Both the position numbers and the translations under genes were made by a program. A DNA stretch of 64,000 nt from Hansfordia pulvinata (Eukaryota > Ascomycota > Sordariomycetes > Xylariales), in assembly GCA_006538405.1 (NCBI GenBank), contig BJKQ01000014.1:868001-932000 (forward strand), written 5' to 3'. Shown in pieces: positions 23,275 to 34,045 of this stretch; the first letter of the stretch is position 1, and each line of letters begins with the position of its first letter. The notes under the pieces were generated by a model. The model made no database searches. It saw nothing but the letters and a program-made list of their open reading frames with translations, and had not been told where the DNA came from.

Positions 23275-26200
23275 ATGAACTCTGTCAAGCTCTCTCACAG
23301 CGAGTCCGATCCGGCTGGCTACAGGAGTAGGCAAAAGCAGCAACAACAACAACAATCGATACCTCGTCCTGTCTTCAACTCATTCATCACCTCGGACCGC
23401 CTGCGCGAGAGTCTGGTGATGCCCATGTCCAGCAACATTCGGAAGGGGAGGCGGTCCATGTTCAAGGAAGAAATGGGGTTGAGCGAGGACGAGACAGCGG
23501 CGGACGAACAGCAGCAGCGACAACGCGACCATCGACGACAAACATCCTCTGGTGCGAGCGGGAGCCTGGGCGAGGCCAGGTTCGAGGAGATTACGGGCCT
23601 GAACGGATCATCGTTGTCGACGGCCAGCTACACCGAGCCCACCAGCGAGGACGACGCTCAGCTGGCGACGACGAGAGACGGAAGGGCGGCGGGGGGTAGG
23701 AAGAGGGCGGCGACAGAAACGACGACACCGACCTGGCTTTCGAAGGTGGCCTCGGCCTCGATGCGGCGCCGTCCTAGGATGAAATCAGCAGCGGGTGCGC
23801 CACCACCTCCTTCCGCCTCCCTGAGCCCGTTCCGCGTCTCCATGGTAGCCTTGCTCATCGCTCTTGTTCTGCCTGCCGTTAGGTATAATTCTGGCCGCCA
23901 GACGATGGAGGGCCGCAGCGGCGTCGTCGACGCCGGACCCATCGTCGGGTCCCCGGGGCGCAGCGGCGGCGTCGTGCTAGAGGAGCGCGAGGACAGTCCG
24001 ACCGATGTATGCACCCGGTGGGCTGCGCAGTGTGAGTATACCTCTCGGCGAATCGTGAATCCGAGGGGAGACTGACCTGATTGATAGCGGCGCTGCTGAA
24101 CGGCACCATGTACGTTTACGGTGGCCGCTCCAAGACAAGCGGCGACCAGACCACCAACACGTGGAGTGCGTCCCGTCCTCCTTTTCAGATTCGCAAGGCC
24201 CCCCTTTTGCTGATAAGCCTTCCTCTAGACAACGACCTCATCACACTCGATCTCACCAGATCCTGGCCCGTAAGCTCGCCGGCGCTCCGTGGCCTCCCGC
24301 AACCTTCTGGTCCCCCTGCCGTCTCTCTCGGTTATCTCTGGAACGACTATCACAGCCTGTTCGTGTACGGCGGCGAGTTTTCTGATAGCCCAGCCGAGTC
24401 GCCTGCACCCAACTCGATATGGCAATATGACGTGGTCTCATCCACTTGGACCGAGCACTCGGATCCCCAGACCTCAGCGGGCAATTTTTCGGACCCGGCC
24501 GGGCAGCCTGTGCAGCGCGCCGCCGAGGGCGCGGGCGTCTCGGTCCCCGAGCTCGGCGTCAGCTGGTACTTCGGGGGCCATCTTGACGAGTACACGACGC
24601 CCGGCTGGTCGGCTCAGGTCGGGCGCGTGTACCTCAAGAGTCTGCTCGAGTTCACGCACCCGGGCTACGCCAACCCGGCCGTTGATGGGCTGCACTCAAG
24701 CGGCGCGCCCCAAGGCTCAGGGGCATACCGCAACGTGACGTGGGCGGGCGCGCAAAACCAGGACGGATTCTCAGAGCGAGCGGATGGCGTGCTGGTGTAC
24801 GTGCCCGGCTGGGGCGCGCAGGGGGTGCTTCTGGGTCTTGGAGGAGGGGTTGTCGGCGACCACGAAACAACCGACTCATTCGCCAGCATGGAAACCATCG
24901 ACGTCTATGATATTGAGCAGAGCACGTGGTACCACCAGGAGACTGGGGGCTCAGAGCGACCCCAGGTGCGGGTCAACCCGTGCGCCGTCGTCTTTGCCGC
25001 CCCTGACGCAAGCTCTTTCAACGTGTATATGTACGGGGGCCAGAATCTGCTTCCCTACGGCAAGCAGACGCAGTACACCGACGTATGGATCCTGACCGTA
25101 CCTTCGTTCACTTGGATCAAGGTCGACGCCGGCGCGGAGGACGGGCAGAAGGAACCCCGGCCCGCGCAGGCCACAGCTGTGCGGCGCGTGACGGCCAGAT
25201 GGTTGTCGTCGGAGGTTATGTTGGCGAAGACCTGGCGTGCGACAAGCCGGGCGTATACAGCTTTGACGCTTCAGCGCTGGCCTGGCGAGGGTCCTTCACG
25301 TCTGCCTCGGACAGCAACGATGGTGACAGCGGCCGCTCCGCCGACGCCGATGCGGACAACTCGGTGCTCGCCGGCAGTTTCGGATATCGCGTTCCCGATC
25401 CAGTGCAGTCCGTCGTCGGCGGATCCGCCGAGGGTGGCGCCACGGCGACCACGCCCGCCGTGGGGCCAGCCACGGGAGGTCCTTTCGCGACAGGGTCCGC
25501 ACCTGTTTTCACTGTGAGCAGTACCGCGACTCCGATTGTGGGGGCAGGCGGTGCTGTCGGCGGAGATGGGAGTGCGGCTCCTGGAACCGTGGCTGCCGGC
25601 GTCATCGCAGGCTTGGCAGGCCTGGCTGCTTTCTACCTCGGCTTCTGCGCGTGGCTGTACCGCCGCCAGGTCGGTGCCTACCGCCGCCACATGGCCGTGG
25701 CTAACCGGTATAGTGGGCAAGTCGGGGCAGTCGGAGGTAGCGACCAAGGGAACAACAGCAGTAGCGAGAAGGGTGGGCTCATGGCGCAGGGTGGCGTTGG
25801 TGCTGGTCCGTCGTGTCCCGTGGCGGCTACTGGCGGCGCGGTTCGGGACAAGCTCAAGAAGCACCGTCCTGGGTCGAGCTCAGGCGGGTCGGCTGGCGAG
25901 CAATATGGCTGGGTCGGGCAGCCGCAGGTGACGCACCAGCTGGGAGAGCCGAGGTGGATGGGTGGAGGTGACGATGTGTCGCCGGGCGGTTCGGGGGGCA
26001 CGGGCTCTGGCTCTGGAGTCGGGGCCGGTGGTTACGGTGCTGGTGGTGGGCTGCCGCGCCCCAGCGAGGACCGAAGTCCTTGGGGCTACGACAGCTACCT
26101 CTCGGGCGCAGCCGGGGCCGGGTTCGGCGGAGGTGTGGGTCGTAACAAGAGCGGCGCCACCAGGAGCACAGCCAGTGGTGACTCGACAGAGGCGCTGCTC

Positions 26201-26281
26201 GACGGGCGCGAGCCCAGCTTCTTCAACGTCGTCATGAAGCCTCGACAGGCGCTGCGCGTGGTCAACGCTGCGGAGAGCTGA
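23275..26281 (+). CDS. Kelch-repeat membrane protein, one homopolymer frameshift
   Basis: Surface or endomembrane protein with a luminal beta-propeller. Exons 23275-24031, 24088-24165 and 24229-26281; the splices give CTRWAAQ|S ALLNGTMYVYGGR and NTW|NNDLITLDLTRSW. The N-terminal 190 residues are cytosolic, Gln/Ser-rich. A membrane segment (FRVSMVALLIALVLPAV) follows, then kelch blades marked by YVYGGR, LFVYGGEFSDSP, WYFGGHLD, VYMYGGQN and MVVVGGYVG. After a Gly/Ala stretch there is a second membrane segment (AAGVIAGLAGLAAFYLGFCAWLYRRQ) and a Gly/Ser-rich cytosolic tail ending EPSFFNVVMKPRQALRVVNAAES. At C-run 25155-25158 one base is missing: PARAGHSCAARDGQ resumes in the next frame. About 960 residues; this architecture is common in Sordariomycetes. 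Role unknown, cell-wall or polarity functions are guesses. Confidence 0.85.
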
Positions 26282-28122
26282 GGACGATGAAAAGTGGCAA
26301 AGATGGAGGCTGGAGGATATGGGGGTGGTGAGGCGGCCAAGTGTGCGTGTGTCGGCTTACAGAGGTGAAGTGGGACTTGCTTTATGAACGAATCACGACT
26401 GCGACCGAAGCCAGCTTTCGGGACGAAGCGATGATTGCTTATTTGGAGATACCCTGAATAGTATAGTGCGCGATCCGCGGGCATGATTTATGGTTGATAT
26501 TCATTTTTGAGACGCATTCAACTCCTGTGTAGATGCATTTTTCGTGAAGTCTCTTCGATTATTCGCGGTCGGTAGCGGTGGGAAGCGTTCTGGGGCAACA
26601 CTGAGCTGGCTGCAGTATCTTGTCATGGCGGTCGTTCGGGGTTGAATGGGTTGCGGGTGTGATGACTACACTCGCAGGTTGAGGCCTTGGCTGATTGCTT
26701 TGGACAGTTGCTGTGGAGGAACATCCCTTGGCGTCTAGAGAGAGACCTCTGGTCTGGTGTGATGCCTGGGGAGCAGAAGAACAAGGTAGCGAGACGATGA
26801 AGGAGGCTGGAGTAGTGGATGGACATTGTTGGGGAAAATTCCAGATAATGTGAGGTGTGGCCTCCGTGATTGAGGGCAGAAGGGCCAGCTCACCGATACG
26901 TCCTGGGGCGCTCCTGCCATAGCTAGGAAACCAGCAGTCGGGCCGTGCCTTCCTTAAGTTGAAGAATGAAAACATCAGAGGAAGGAAGAGACGGCTGATG
27001 CTGCGAGGAAAGAAGCGACTTGACGTTGACGACAGACAAGGAAGGAACGGGGGAGGATTCTTGTCGATGGGCCAGAATGACTCGGCAATTTCTGCAACCC
27101 TATCTCTGGCGCCTCATCTTGAGTTGCCACAACCAAGCGGATGAGGAACTAGTAGTGAACAGTGTTGCGGGAAATTGCGAGAAGGTTTCTTCAATACCAG
27201 GGTGAGCGTGATGTCTGATCGGCCACGAAGCGAAGTCGTACGCAGTCTGTTCAGTGACCCGTATCGCTTTCCATCTCGCCAAGTCGCCACGTTCGGCGGT
27301 CAAGGCCCAAGGCTCAAGTCCACATTGTCTCTTAAGTCTAGCGTCAATTTTCTTCTCGCTTTGGTTTTAATCGGAATAGCTAAGCCTTGTGGTTAGTGGT
27401 AAGACTAGGAGTACGCGGCAATGAAGTCGCCGCGAGGCGCCAAGTCAAAGGCACAGTCTCAGGAATCGAATATCAAATCAAAACCAAAGATAGTAGCCAC
27501 TTGACCGTGTATCAGCCGCGTAAACAGTGATGAATGATGGCCGCTTAGAAGAAGTCAATGAGACAGACCTTATGTGTCACCAGGGCTTATGAAGTTTCCA
27601 GACGCCGCGATGGCCTATAACGGAGAATGCAGAAAATAACCATTGAAAGAAACAACTACCCGTACACGCGATTAAATCGGAATACAATGATAGAGAGATG
27701 ATCAGCCTCCTTTGGCGACTCAAGTCTTCTCCGAATCTGCAGATGCATGGTCTTCGCTGCTCGTGCCCTATCCTCCAAACCGTCCCATGCCATTGTCTCT
27801 ACACGCGAACGGAAATCGAGCTGAGAAGCACTGGACGTGTCGCCGACATCACGTAGTCCTGACAGCCCCAGCACAGCCGCGATCAAAGTCAAGCTATCCT
27901 CTCTTCTCCTGCTCCCTCAGTGGCGGATCAGCCGGATCCCACGGGTCGTCACAGTCGCACCAAGCCTGACAGGTGCCGCCCTTGCCCCTTCCCCCTTTCT
28001 CCTTCCCTTTCAACCCCTGGAACAACACCCTCGGGCCAGAACTTCGAGAACACAATCCCGTCCTCGCCCAGGACCCAGCACCGTAGCGCCACAGCCGCCA
28101 CCGACAAGGCCACCGGCACCGT
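26282..28122. other. Intergenic, convergent 3' ends
   Basis: A 1.8 kb stretch. Part of it (27360-27900) is AT-richer. No frame with convincing protein character. Confidence 0.5.
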
Positions 28123-28719
28123 TCACCGGCTCGTGAGCCCGAGGCGCTTGGCCAGACACCCCCGGCACTCGGCCCGCAGCGCTCTGCCCGCCCGCGCCCC
28201 CGCCCCCTCCCACTCCCTGTCCATCTTCTTCGTCTGCCCGCAGCCGGGGCAGCACAGGCTGGTGCTGCTGCTGCTGCTATGCTCGACCGCTGCCAGCTTG
28301 TCCCACGCGCCGGCTCCAGCGCCGTCATCGTCGTCGTCGTTGTCGTCGTCGTGGGGATCCCGCGTTCTCCTCTTCTCGCGCGACGACCACCACCGCGCCA
28401 CCAGGCAGGCCAGGCCCACCGCGGCGGCGACGGCCACGATCCCCATCATGACCCAGGTCTCGTTGGGGTCCTGGGCGGCGGTTGCGGTCTCGGTGTCGGT
28501 CACGTGGGGCGGCGCGGAAGCGGTCGGGAGGCTGGAAAGGACGGGCACGGGAAACGACGCGGGCGCAGCCGCGGCAGGCGGGTCTGGTGCCGGAAGAGCG
28601 GACGGGCCTGGGAAGGTTTGGTTCCGGCCATGCGCGGGCGCCGTGTGGTTCTGAGCTTGTTGGCTGTCAGCCCTTCGGGGAGTCTTTTGGGGAGCAAAGA
28701 GAGGGGGGGGGAACGCCAT
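28123..28719 (-). CDS. Pro/Ala-rich single-pass membrane protein with CxxC tail
   Basis: Open from ATG 28719 to the stop at 28123, 198 residues. The N-terminal half is Pro/Ala/Thr-rich with NHT, NQT and NET sequons, so probably extracellular and glycosylated. One membrane segment follows (WVMMGIVAVAAAVGLACLVARWW) with a positive stop-transfer (SSREKRRTR), then a long Asp run. The cytosolic end holds two cysteine knuckles, CCPGC and CRGC about 27 residues apart, which could bind a metal. The start is uncertain: a good acceptor (caagctcag) near 28655 and a short ATG-led exon candidate near 28770 suggest that the first about 20 codons may be intronic. No family recognised. Confidence 0.5.
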   Translation of the reverse strand: MAFPPPLFAPQKTPRRADSQQAQNHTAPAHGRNQTFPGPSALPAPDPPAAAAPASFPVPVLSSLPTASAPPHVTDTETATAAQDPNETWVMMGIVAVAAAVGLACLVARWWSSREKRRTRDPHDDDNDDDDDGAGAGAWDKLAAVEHSSSSSTSLCCPGCGQTKKMDREWEGAGARAGRALRAECRGCLAKRLGLTSR

Positions 28720-29505
28720 CACCAACCCTGAGGCAACGGGGCTGGCTCACCGGGTTGTGTCATTGTCTACCGGGTGTCGATTTCCGGAACGGCGATCTGT
28801 TCTGGAGGAGACTGCTGCTCAGCACAGCAAGGCCGCGAGGTGTTGAGGCTGACTGACGCGGAGGTCTGCCGGATGGCAGGAGAGTTGAACCACGACCCAA
28901 TGTGCTTCTGTCCTCTGTAAGAAGTGGGCGGCGTGGTGATTGTCGCCCATGGTGACACAGATAAGATGGGTTGCACTGTTTCGTCGGAGACGAGTCGGGT
29001 CGTGCCTCTCGGCATTGAATGGGGGCAGATGAGCACGGTAGCATACAGGGCCAACAGGGCGGACAGGCACGGCATCTGGCTCGCTTGTTTCTCCATTCAA
29101 TCAACATTAGGTTCTGGCAGTTTCTATTCCCGAGACGATGGTCCCCGGAGGCGATACCGTTTGGCATGCACTCACTTCGTGATGGCCACACTGCCATTTA
29201 CGTCGAACTATGACGGGACACAAGTGAGCATTTCTACGCACTCCTCGGCAGCACAATTCAGTGACTGCTGCAGCCCTCAATTTCTTTGCTGAAGAAGATC
29301 GGTTTCATTCCATATCATGCCCCCCTTTGCGACCACGCGATGGCGACTGGCTTAATCTGCAACTGCCCCCCTTGCCCATGAGGCTTCACAAAAAAGCCCA
29401 GCTCAAATGGGCGCCACTACCGGAAAAAGGAGACAACACAGGCCACGGCGTTCTCAAGATGCGGGAGTAGTACCCGACTGCGCCGCGTCGCCGCGTCGCC
29501 CCGCA
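28720..29505. other. Intergenic, no gene seen
   Basis: Between the start of the CxxC-tail protein and the stop of the GXWXG protein, both on the minus strand. Any missing first exon of the former would lie in 28720-28790. Confidence 0.45.
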
Positions 29506-30225
29506 TCACAGCCTCGACAGGTAGAAGTAGTACACGCCGGCCTCGGCCAGGTCCTTGCTGTCCATGGCGCCCATGACGGTCTGGTCGTCGACGCGGCGGA
29601 ACGAGTCGATGATGGCGAACTTGTCGTAGACCATGGCGGCCGACGTCTTTCCGCGGAAGACGACCTGGCGGATCTGCAACGAACGGGGGTCGATCCGCAG
29701 ATTCCCAGAGACAGTCAGACAAATGTAGGATAAGAAAGAAGGAGGAAGAAGGGGGGAAAAAAAGAGAAGAAAAGAGAACTCACCCTAGCCTCCCCAAACT
29801 CGGCGCTGGCCACCCTGCCCCCTTCGCCGTCGTACACCACGATGGGCGTCACGTCCTCCTCGCTGCGGAAGTCCTTGCCCGCCCAGCGCATCCCCGCCAG
29901 CCGCCCGTGCACCGGGTGGCCCGTGTCCAGGCTGCCGCCGCGCCAACTGCCCAGCAGGAACGACGGCTCCGCCACCGCCGGCAGGGCGTCGAAGACGGCC
30001 GCCACCCGGGCCGGGTCGAGCCTCGAGCCCTCGGGCGCGGAGCGCAGGGCCTCGAAGGTGGTTTCTCTGGTTCGCGTGTGTAAGTGTGTGAGTAAAGTAA
30101 GTGTGTGTGTGTGTGTGTGCGCAATCTGATGAGTCGTGTTGGGGGGGAAGAAAAAGGGGTCACGGGAAGGGTGGGAGATGCGACAAACAAGAACGGGCGG
30201 GGGCGGCTACTCACGAAGCGCTCAT
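29506..30225 (-). CDS. GXWXG plus DUF4334 domain protein, three exons
   Basis: Exons 30225-30215 (11 bases, MSAS), 30066-29784 and 29673-29506 join in phase to a 153-residue protein with stop TGA 29508-29506. The GXWXG motif is in PSFLLGSWRGGSLDTGHP. It is followed by WAGKDFRSEEDVTPIVVYDGEG and the DUF4334 half, ARIRQVVFRGKTSAAMVYDKFAIIDSFRRVDDQTVMGAMDSK, ending FYLSRL. The length is normal for this small cytosolic family, found in fungi and bacteria; its biochemical role is not established. The 11-base coding first exon is unusual but has perfect phase and consensus borders, and rebuilds MSASETTFEALRS. Intron 1 contains a (GT)n tract at about 30100-30119. Confidence 0.88.
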
Positions 30226-31894
30226 GGTAAATGTAAATGTATACGACGCAGTGACCAGTCAGTCTGGCGATCAACCTCGCGCGTTGACCGGGCGTGTGCC
30301 AAGAAGCCTTCGCTGGTATTCGAAATGTGTCGAACGTACAAGAACGGACCACGAGCAGAAAAAAAAAAGTCCAAAGTCGAAAAACAGCACAGCGCACCAC
30401 CAGCAGATGTAATAACAACCTCCCTATGGCAACAATAGATATTTAAACAACCCCCCCTCCGCTGCTATACCTCATAACGTCATGCCCTTTCCCGCCACCC
30501 TGGAGCTGCACCTCGGGGCACCACCGGTCCGCCCGCCCGCCCGCCTGTGCCTCGGCACCCCGGCTGGCTCTCCATCTCGCCGGGCCAGGCACTCCTACAC
30601 CGGTGGGTTGATCCCACCAGCCCCCTATACACCTTACCAACCAGTCTCGCCCTCTGCGGATGTAGATACAAGTTACGCACACAGAGACCGGGAACGTCGT
30701 CAGAAGCGGGGGTGCGGGGAGTCGGTATCGCGGAGCAGCGAAGTGGGTTTACTTGGGGCCCTTGTCGGACCGGGTCAGCGAGGCAGGGGGGCCGCGCTCT
30801 CGTCTCGGCCCAGAGCAACGTCCCGCGCCCCCGAGCCGGCTCGAGCGAGTGCGCCGGGATGCAAGGTGGCCATCCACAGCTCTCGCGCGGACTTCTGGTC
30901 GCGTTAGTCGGATAATTTCACGCACGTGATGGAACCTCGCAGGCGAGATATTTGGTATTGCTCGTGGAACCCTACCAAGCAAAGCAGCAGGCTTTTGCCA
31001 CGGACTGTGTATTCCGGCGATCTCGTTCGTCTTATCTGCGCCGTCCATCACCTGGTGTACTTTGTGCTTCTTCGGCTATGTGCTGGTTTGTGCCTTCTCT
31101 ATCCCCCCCCGCCACGGGCGAGGTTCGCACCGCCCCCGCGCCGACAGCGCTGCCGTGGACGGGCCCTTGGCGACGCGGCGGGGTTGGCAAGATCCCCTTG
31201 CCACAGCGCGTATGCCAGGGCCTGCGTCCCTTCGACACGGTGTGAGTCGTCAACGACTCTCCCAAATGGCCCTCTTGCCATCCAGAAAAGGCACAAGCGT
31301 GCCTCGATCCAAACACAACGCCAGAAAGATCCAAGACCCAACCCACAAAACGCCTATGTATGCGCATGAATTCCAACGAAACGTGCTGAGGTGTGTAATG
31401 GCAATGGCAACTTTCATTGCATGTGACCATGGGACTGAACAGCGGCATGCGCAAAATGCCTGCTAACGACCCTGTTGCAGACCTTGGGCACTCCTAACAG
31501 GAAAGTCTGTGCATGCACGGACTGCACCGACGGGGGCGGTCCATTCTTCGGAACCGAGCTCCAAACGTAACGACGGCGAGGAAACGAGAACCCCATGCCC
31601 GATACGGAACCCTGATGGGTCGAAAGAGGCGGACCCGTGCCTGTGGTCCGCCTGGGTGTCGCAGTATCCCATAAACTCGTTCCACTGCCGACGAGCGTAG
31701 TCGCGAAGCGGTGTCCAGAACTGGCAAAAGAGCATGCCAGCGCGGCGCCAGGCTCTCGTCCATGGACACCACGGGGCGGGCCCGAGTCTCGTGATGCAGC
31801 ACAAATGCACGGATGCATGGTGCAGGACAGAGCGCAAGGCGCTGCGGGTTGTTCCTCGAGGCGACGACCTCGGTGTGCGAGGGCTCCGGGCTTC
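30226..31894. other. Intergenic
   Basis: Between the start of the GXWXG gene and the stop of the deubiquitinase. Contains an A-run near 30360. A minus-strand frame at 31463-31837 is discussed under rejected items. No supported gene. Confidence 0.5.
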
Positions 31895-33821
31895 CTAGGG
31901 CCCCGAGAACATGCCCCCTTCTTCAGCTGGGCGCTCCATCTCGTAGAAGAGCAGATACACCTCGCGCTGCATGTTCAACACCTCGGGCGTCTTGGCCTCC
32001 TTGATCTTCTCGTCGCTGATGCGCCACCACCGCTCCGCAGGCTTCTTCTTCTTGTGGCTCTTAGCCGGCGGTGGGGGGTTGCTGTCGCCCCGTTGGTGGC
32101 TGTTCTCGATGGGCTACCCGACCTGCTATTCCGAACCGAGTTGGAGAGCTTGGACACGGTTGACCGTGCCGACGCAGCCACCGACTTCAGGCTGATCGAG
32201 TCCGGATCACGGCCCTTGAGGGCATTGCGAGGCGAGAAGCGAGTGTGGTCGGACGACGGCGACGACCGGGGGATGTTGTCCGTCGATTCGCGAGGCAGCT
32301 CACTGCCCGAGACATAGCCAGAGTTGCCAGACGGAGACGGAACCAACTCTGGGGTCGAGCCGGCAGGGCTTGGGTCCCCTGACTTGGAGACGGCCCGGAG
32401 CTGCGGTGTCGTGGCCGGGCTGGGCATGGACGACTTGGCAAAGACGTCAGACTGCTGGAACGCGTTGACCGTCGCAAATGGCAGCGAGACGTTCTGCCGG
32501 CGGAAAGACTCATAATGCCCACTGTTGTGGCTGCCCTTGTGCGTGACCATGGCCAGCAGCCGGTACCTTTTCTGGTTGAGAATGCTGCCCATCGGCAGGC
32601 GCTCGGGAAAGGAGACCTTTGCCGAGTTCTTCATCGACATGCTGGAGTCGTAGATGGACCGCGATAGGTGAATGGCCATGACCTTGGGGAAGCCCGTGAT
32701 GCGGGTGTGCTTGGCGATCTTGCACTTGGGCGCGAGGCTGATGTCGGGCAGCTGGATGTCCTTGGGGGGTTTTCGGGGTCGATGTCGATGGCAGCCTGGA
32801 TCCTGGCCAGGGCGGCTCGGGCGCCGGCACTGTCCGTGTCGGTCCCCGACCGTGCCAGGTCCGCCTGCATGAACGTTTTGGCGTGGACCAGGCGGCATTT
32901 TTCACACTTGAAGTCGTCGATGTACTCGGTCTTGAAGAAGCCGTCGAGGCATGTGTTGAGGGTTGAAGCGCCCGAGATGGGCACTGAGAGAGTCAGTGTG
33001 CAGAAAGTGTTCAGAGTCGGCTTGGGCTTGAAACCGCATGCTTGGCATTCAATCTGGCTCTCGTACGTGCCTTCCATGGGAAACCCGTCCTCGTCGCTGT
33101 CCGGGGCAGCTTCGTCATCCCGAGGCGCCCGGGGCGTGGCCGCGCCGGGACCGTTCGTCTCCTCCGCGTCGACCACCTCGTTATCTGATGTTGCCAGGGG
33201 CTGCGCGGGGTCATTTACCTCGTTCGAGCCCCCGTTGGCGCCCTGATCCAGGGAAGAGGCCGTGTTCTTCCGGGCGGCGTGGCGGGCGCGGCTGCCGGCG
33301 TGGTACTCGTCGCACAGGCGCTCGGCGACGACCTGGAGGAATTCCTGGGCGTCCTGCTGCTGCCTGCTGATGCGCTGGCGGAAGGCGACCTCGAGGACGC
33401 GGACGAATTCGGTGGCGGAGATTGTCTTTTTGTAGATGGGGCGCTCGTTGAGAGCGTCGAGGACGTCCTTGAGGCCCTTTGTGACGAGGCCATGCTGGAG
33501 GCCATCGAGCTTCCAGTCGGGTGAGTCGCGGCGGGAGGGGTCTTGGATGAGCTGATTGTAGACCCAGGGGTCGTCGATGTGGCGGCGGTGGTTTTCGCGA
33601 ATCAGGTAGAGGCGGAGGTCATTGAGGCCGGCCAGAGCCTGGAGGACCGAGTTGATGAAGCAGTCGTTGGCAGGATTGTAGAGGCCCACGACGCCCTTTT
33701 TGCGGGCCGCGTTGGAGTCGGCGTCGATGAAGTAGGTCGGGGCAAAAACGTAGACGAGGGCGACGGCGGCCAGGGACGCGCCGGCAGCGTAGGAAGCGAC
33801 GGTGAGGTGCTTGTCGTGCAT
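31895..33821 (-). CDS. Membrane-anchored ubiquitin-specific protease, Ubp16-like, two homopolymer frameshifts
   Basis: Cysteine protease that removes ubiquitin from proteins. No intron. Residues about 8-30 form a membrane anchor (ASYAAGASLAAVALVYVFAP), matching yeast Ubp16, which sits on the mitochondrial outer membrane. The Cys box is GLYNPANDCFINSVLQAL (Cys54). A QQQDAQEFLQVVAERL motif follows, then two CxxC zinc knuckles (ECQACGF and CEKC) in the finger. The His box GSHNSGHYESF is near residue 435, and the C-terminus has EVYLLFYEM. Ser/Pro-rich insert between. Two frame changes, each one base short on the + strand: G-run 32764-32769 and G-run 32073-32078. The total of 1927 bases becomes divisible by three only when both are allowed, giving 642 residues and stop TAG 31897-31895. 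Confidence 0.87.
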
Positions 33822-33996
33822 GGTCGGCGGCCAGCAGAGTCGGCGGTCGGGCGGCGCCGAGGAGGTGGAAGCGGGAGAGGGCGAGGAGGAGAGGGCGGAG
33901 CGCGCAGGTCAGGAGGGGAGCATGCCGAAGAGGTCGAGGCGGCGGCGGCGGCGTGCCAGGCTATGTGCAATGCATGGGTGGGAGGGGAAAGGGCTG

Positions 33997-34045
<49 letters not shown>

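Noticed and set aside
27385..27450. tRNA-like D-loop words (GGTTAGTGGTAAGACT)
   Set aside because: No complementary acceptor stem or TTCGA-type T-loop can be paired around it.
31463..31837. A 124-codon minus-strand frame downstream of the deubiquitinase
   Set aside because: Balanced in parts (RQWNEFMGYCDTQ) but without domain, splice context or promoter; two overlapping frames on the same strand are equally long. Not supported enough to call.
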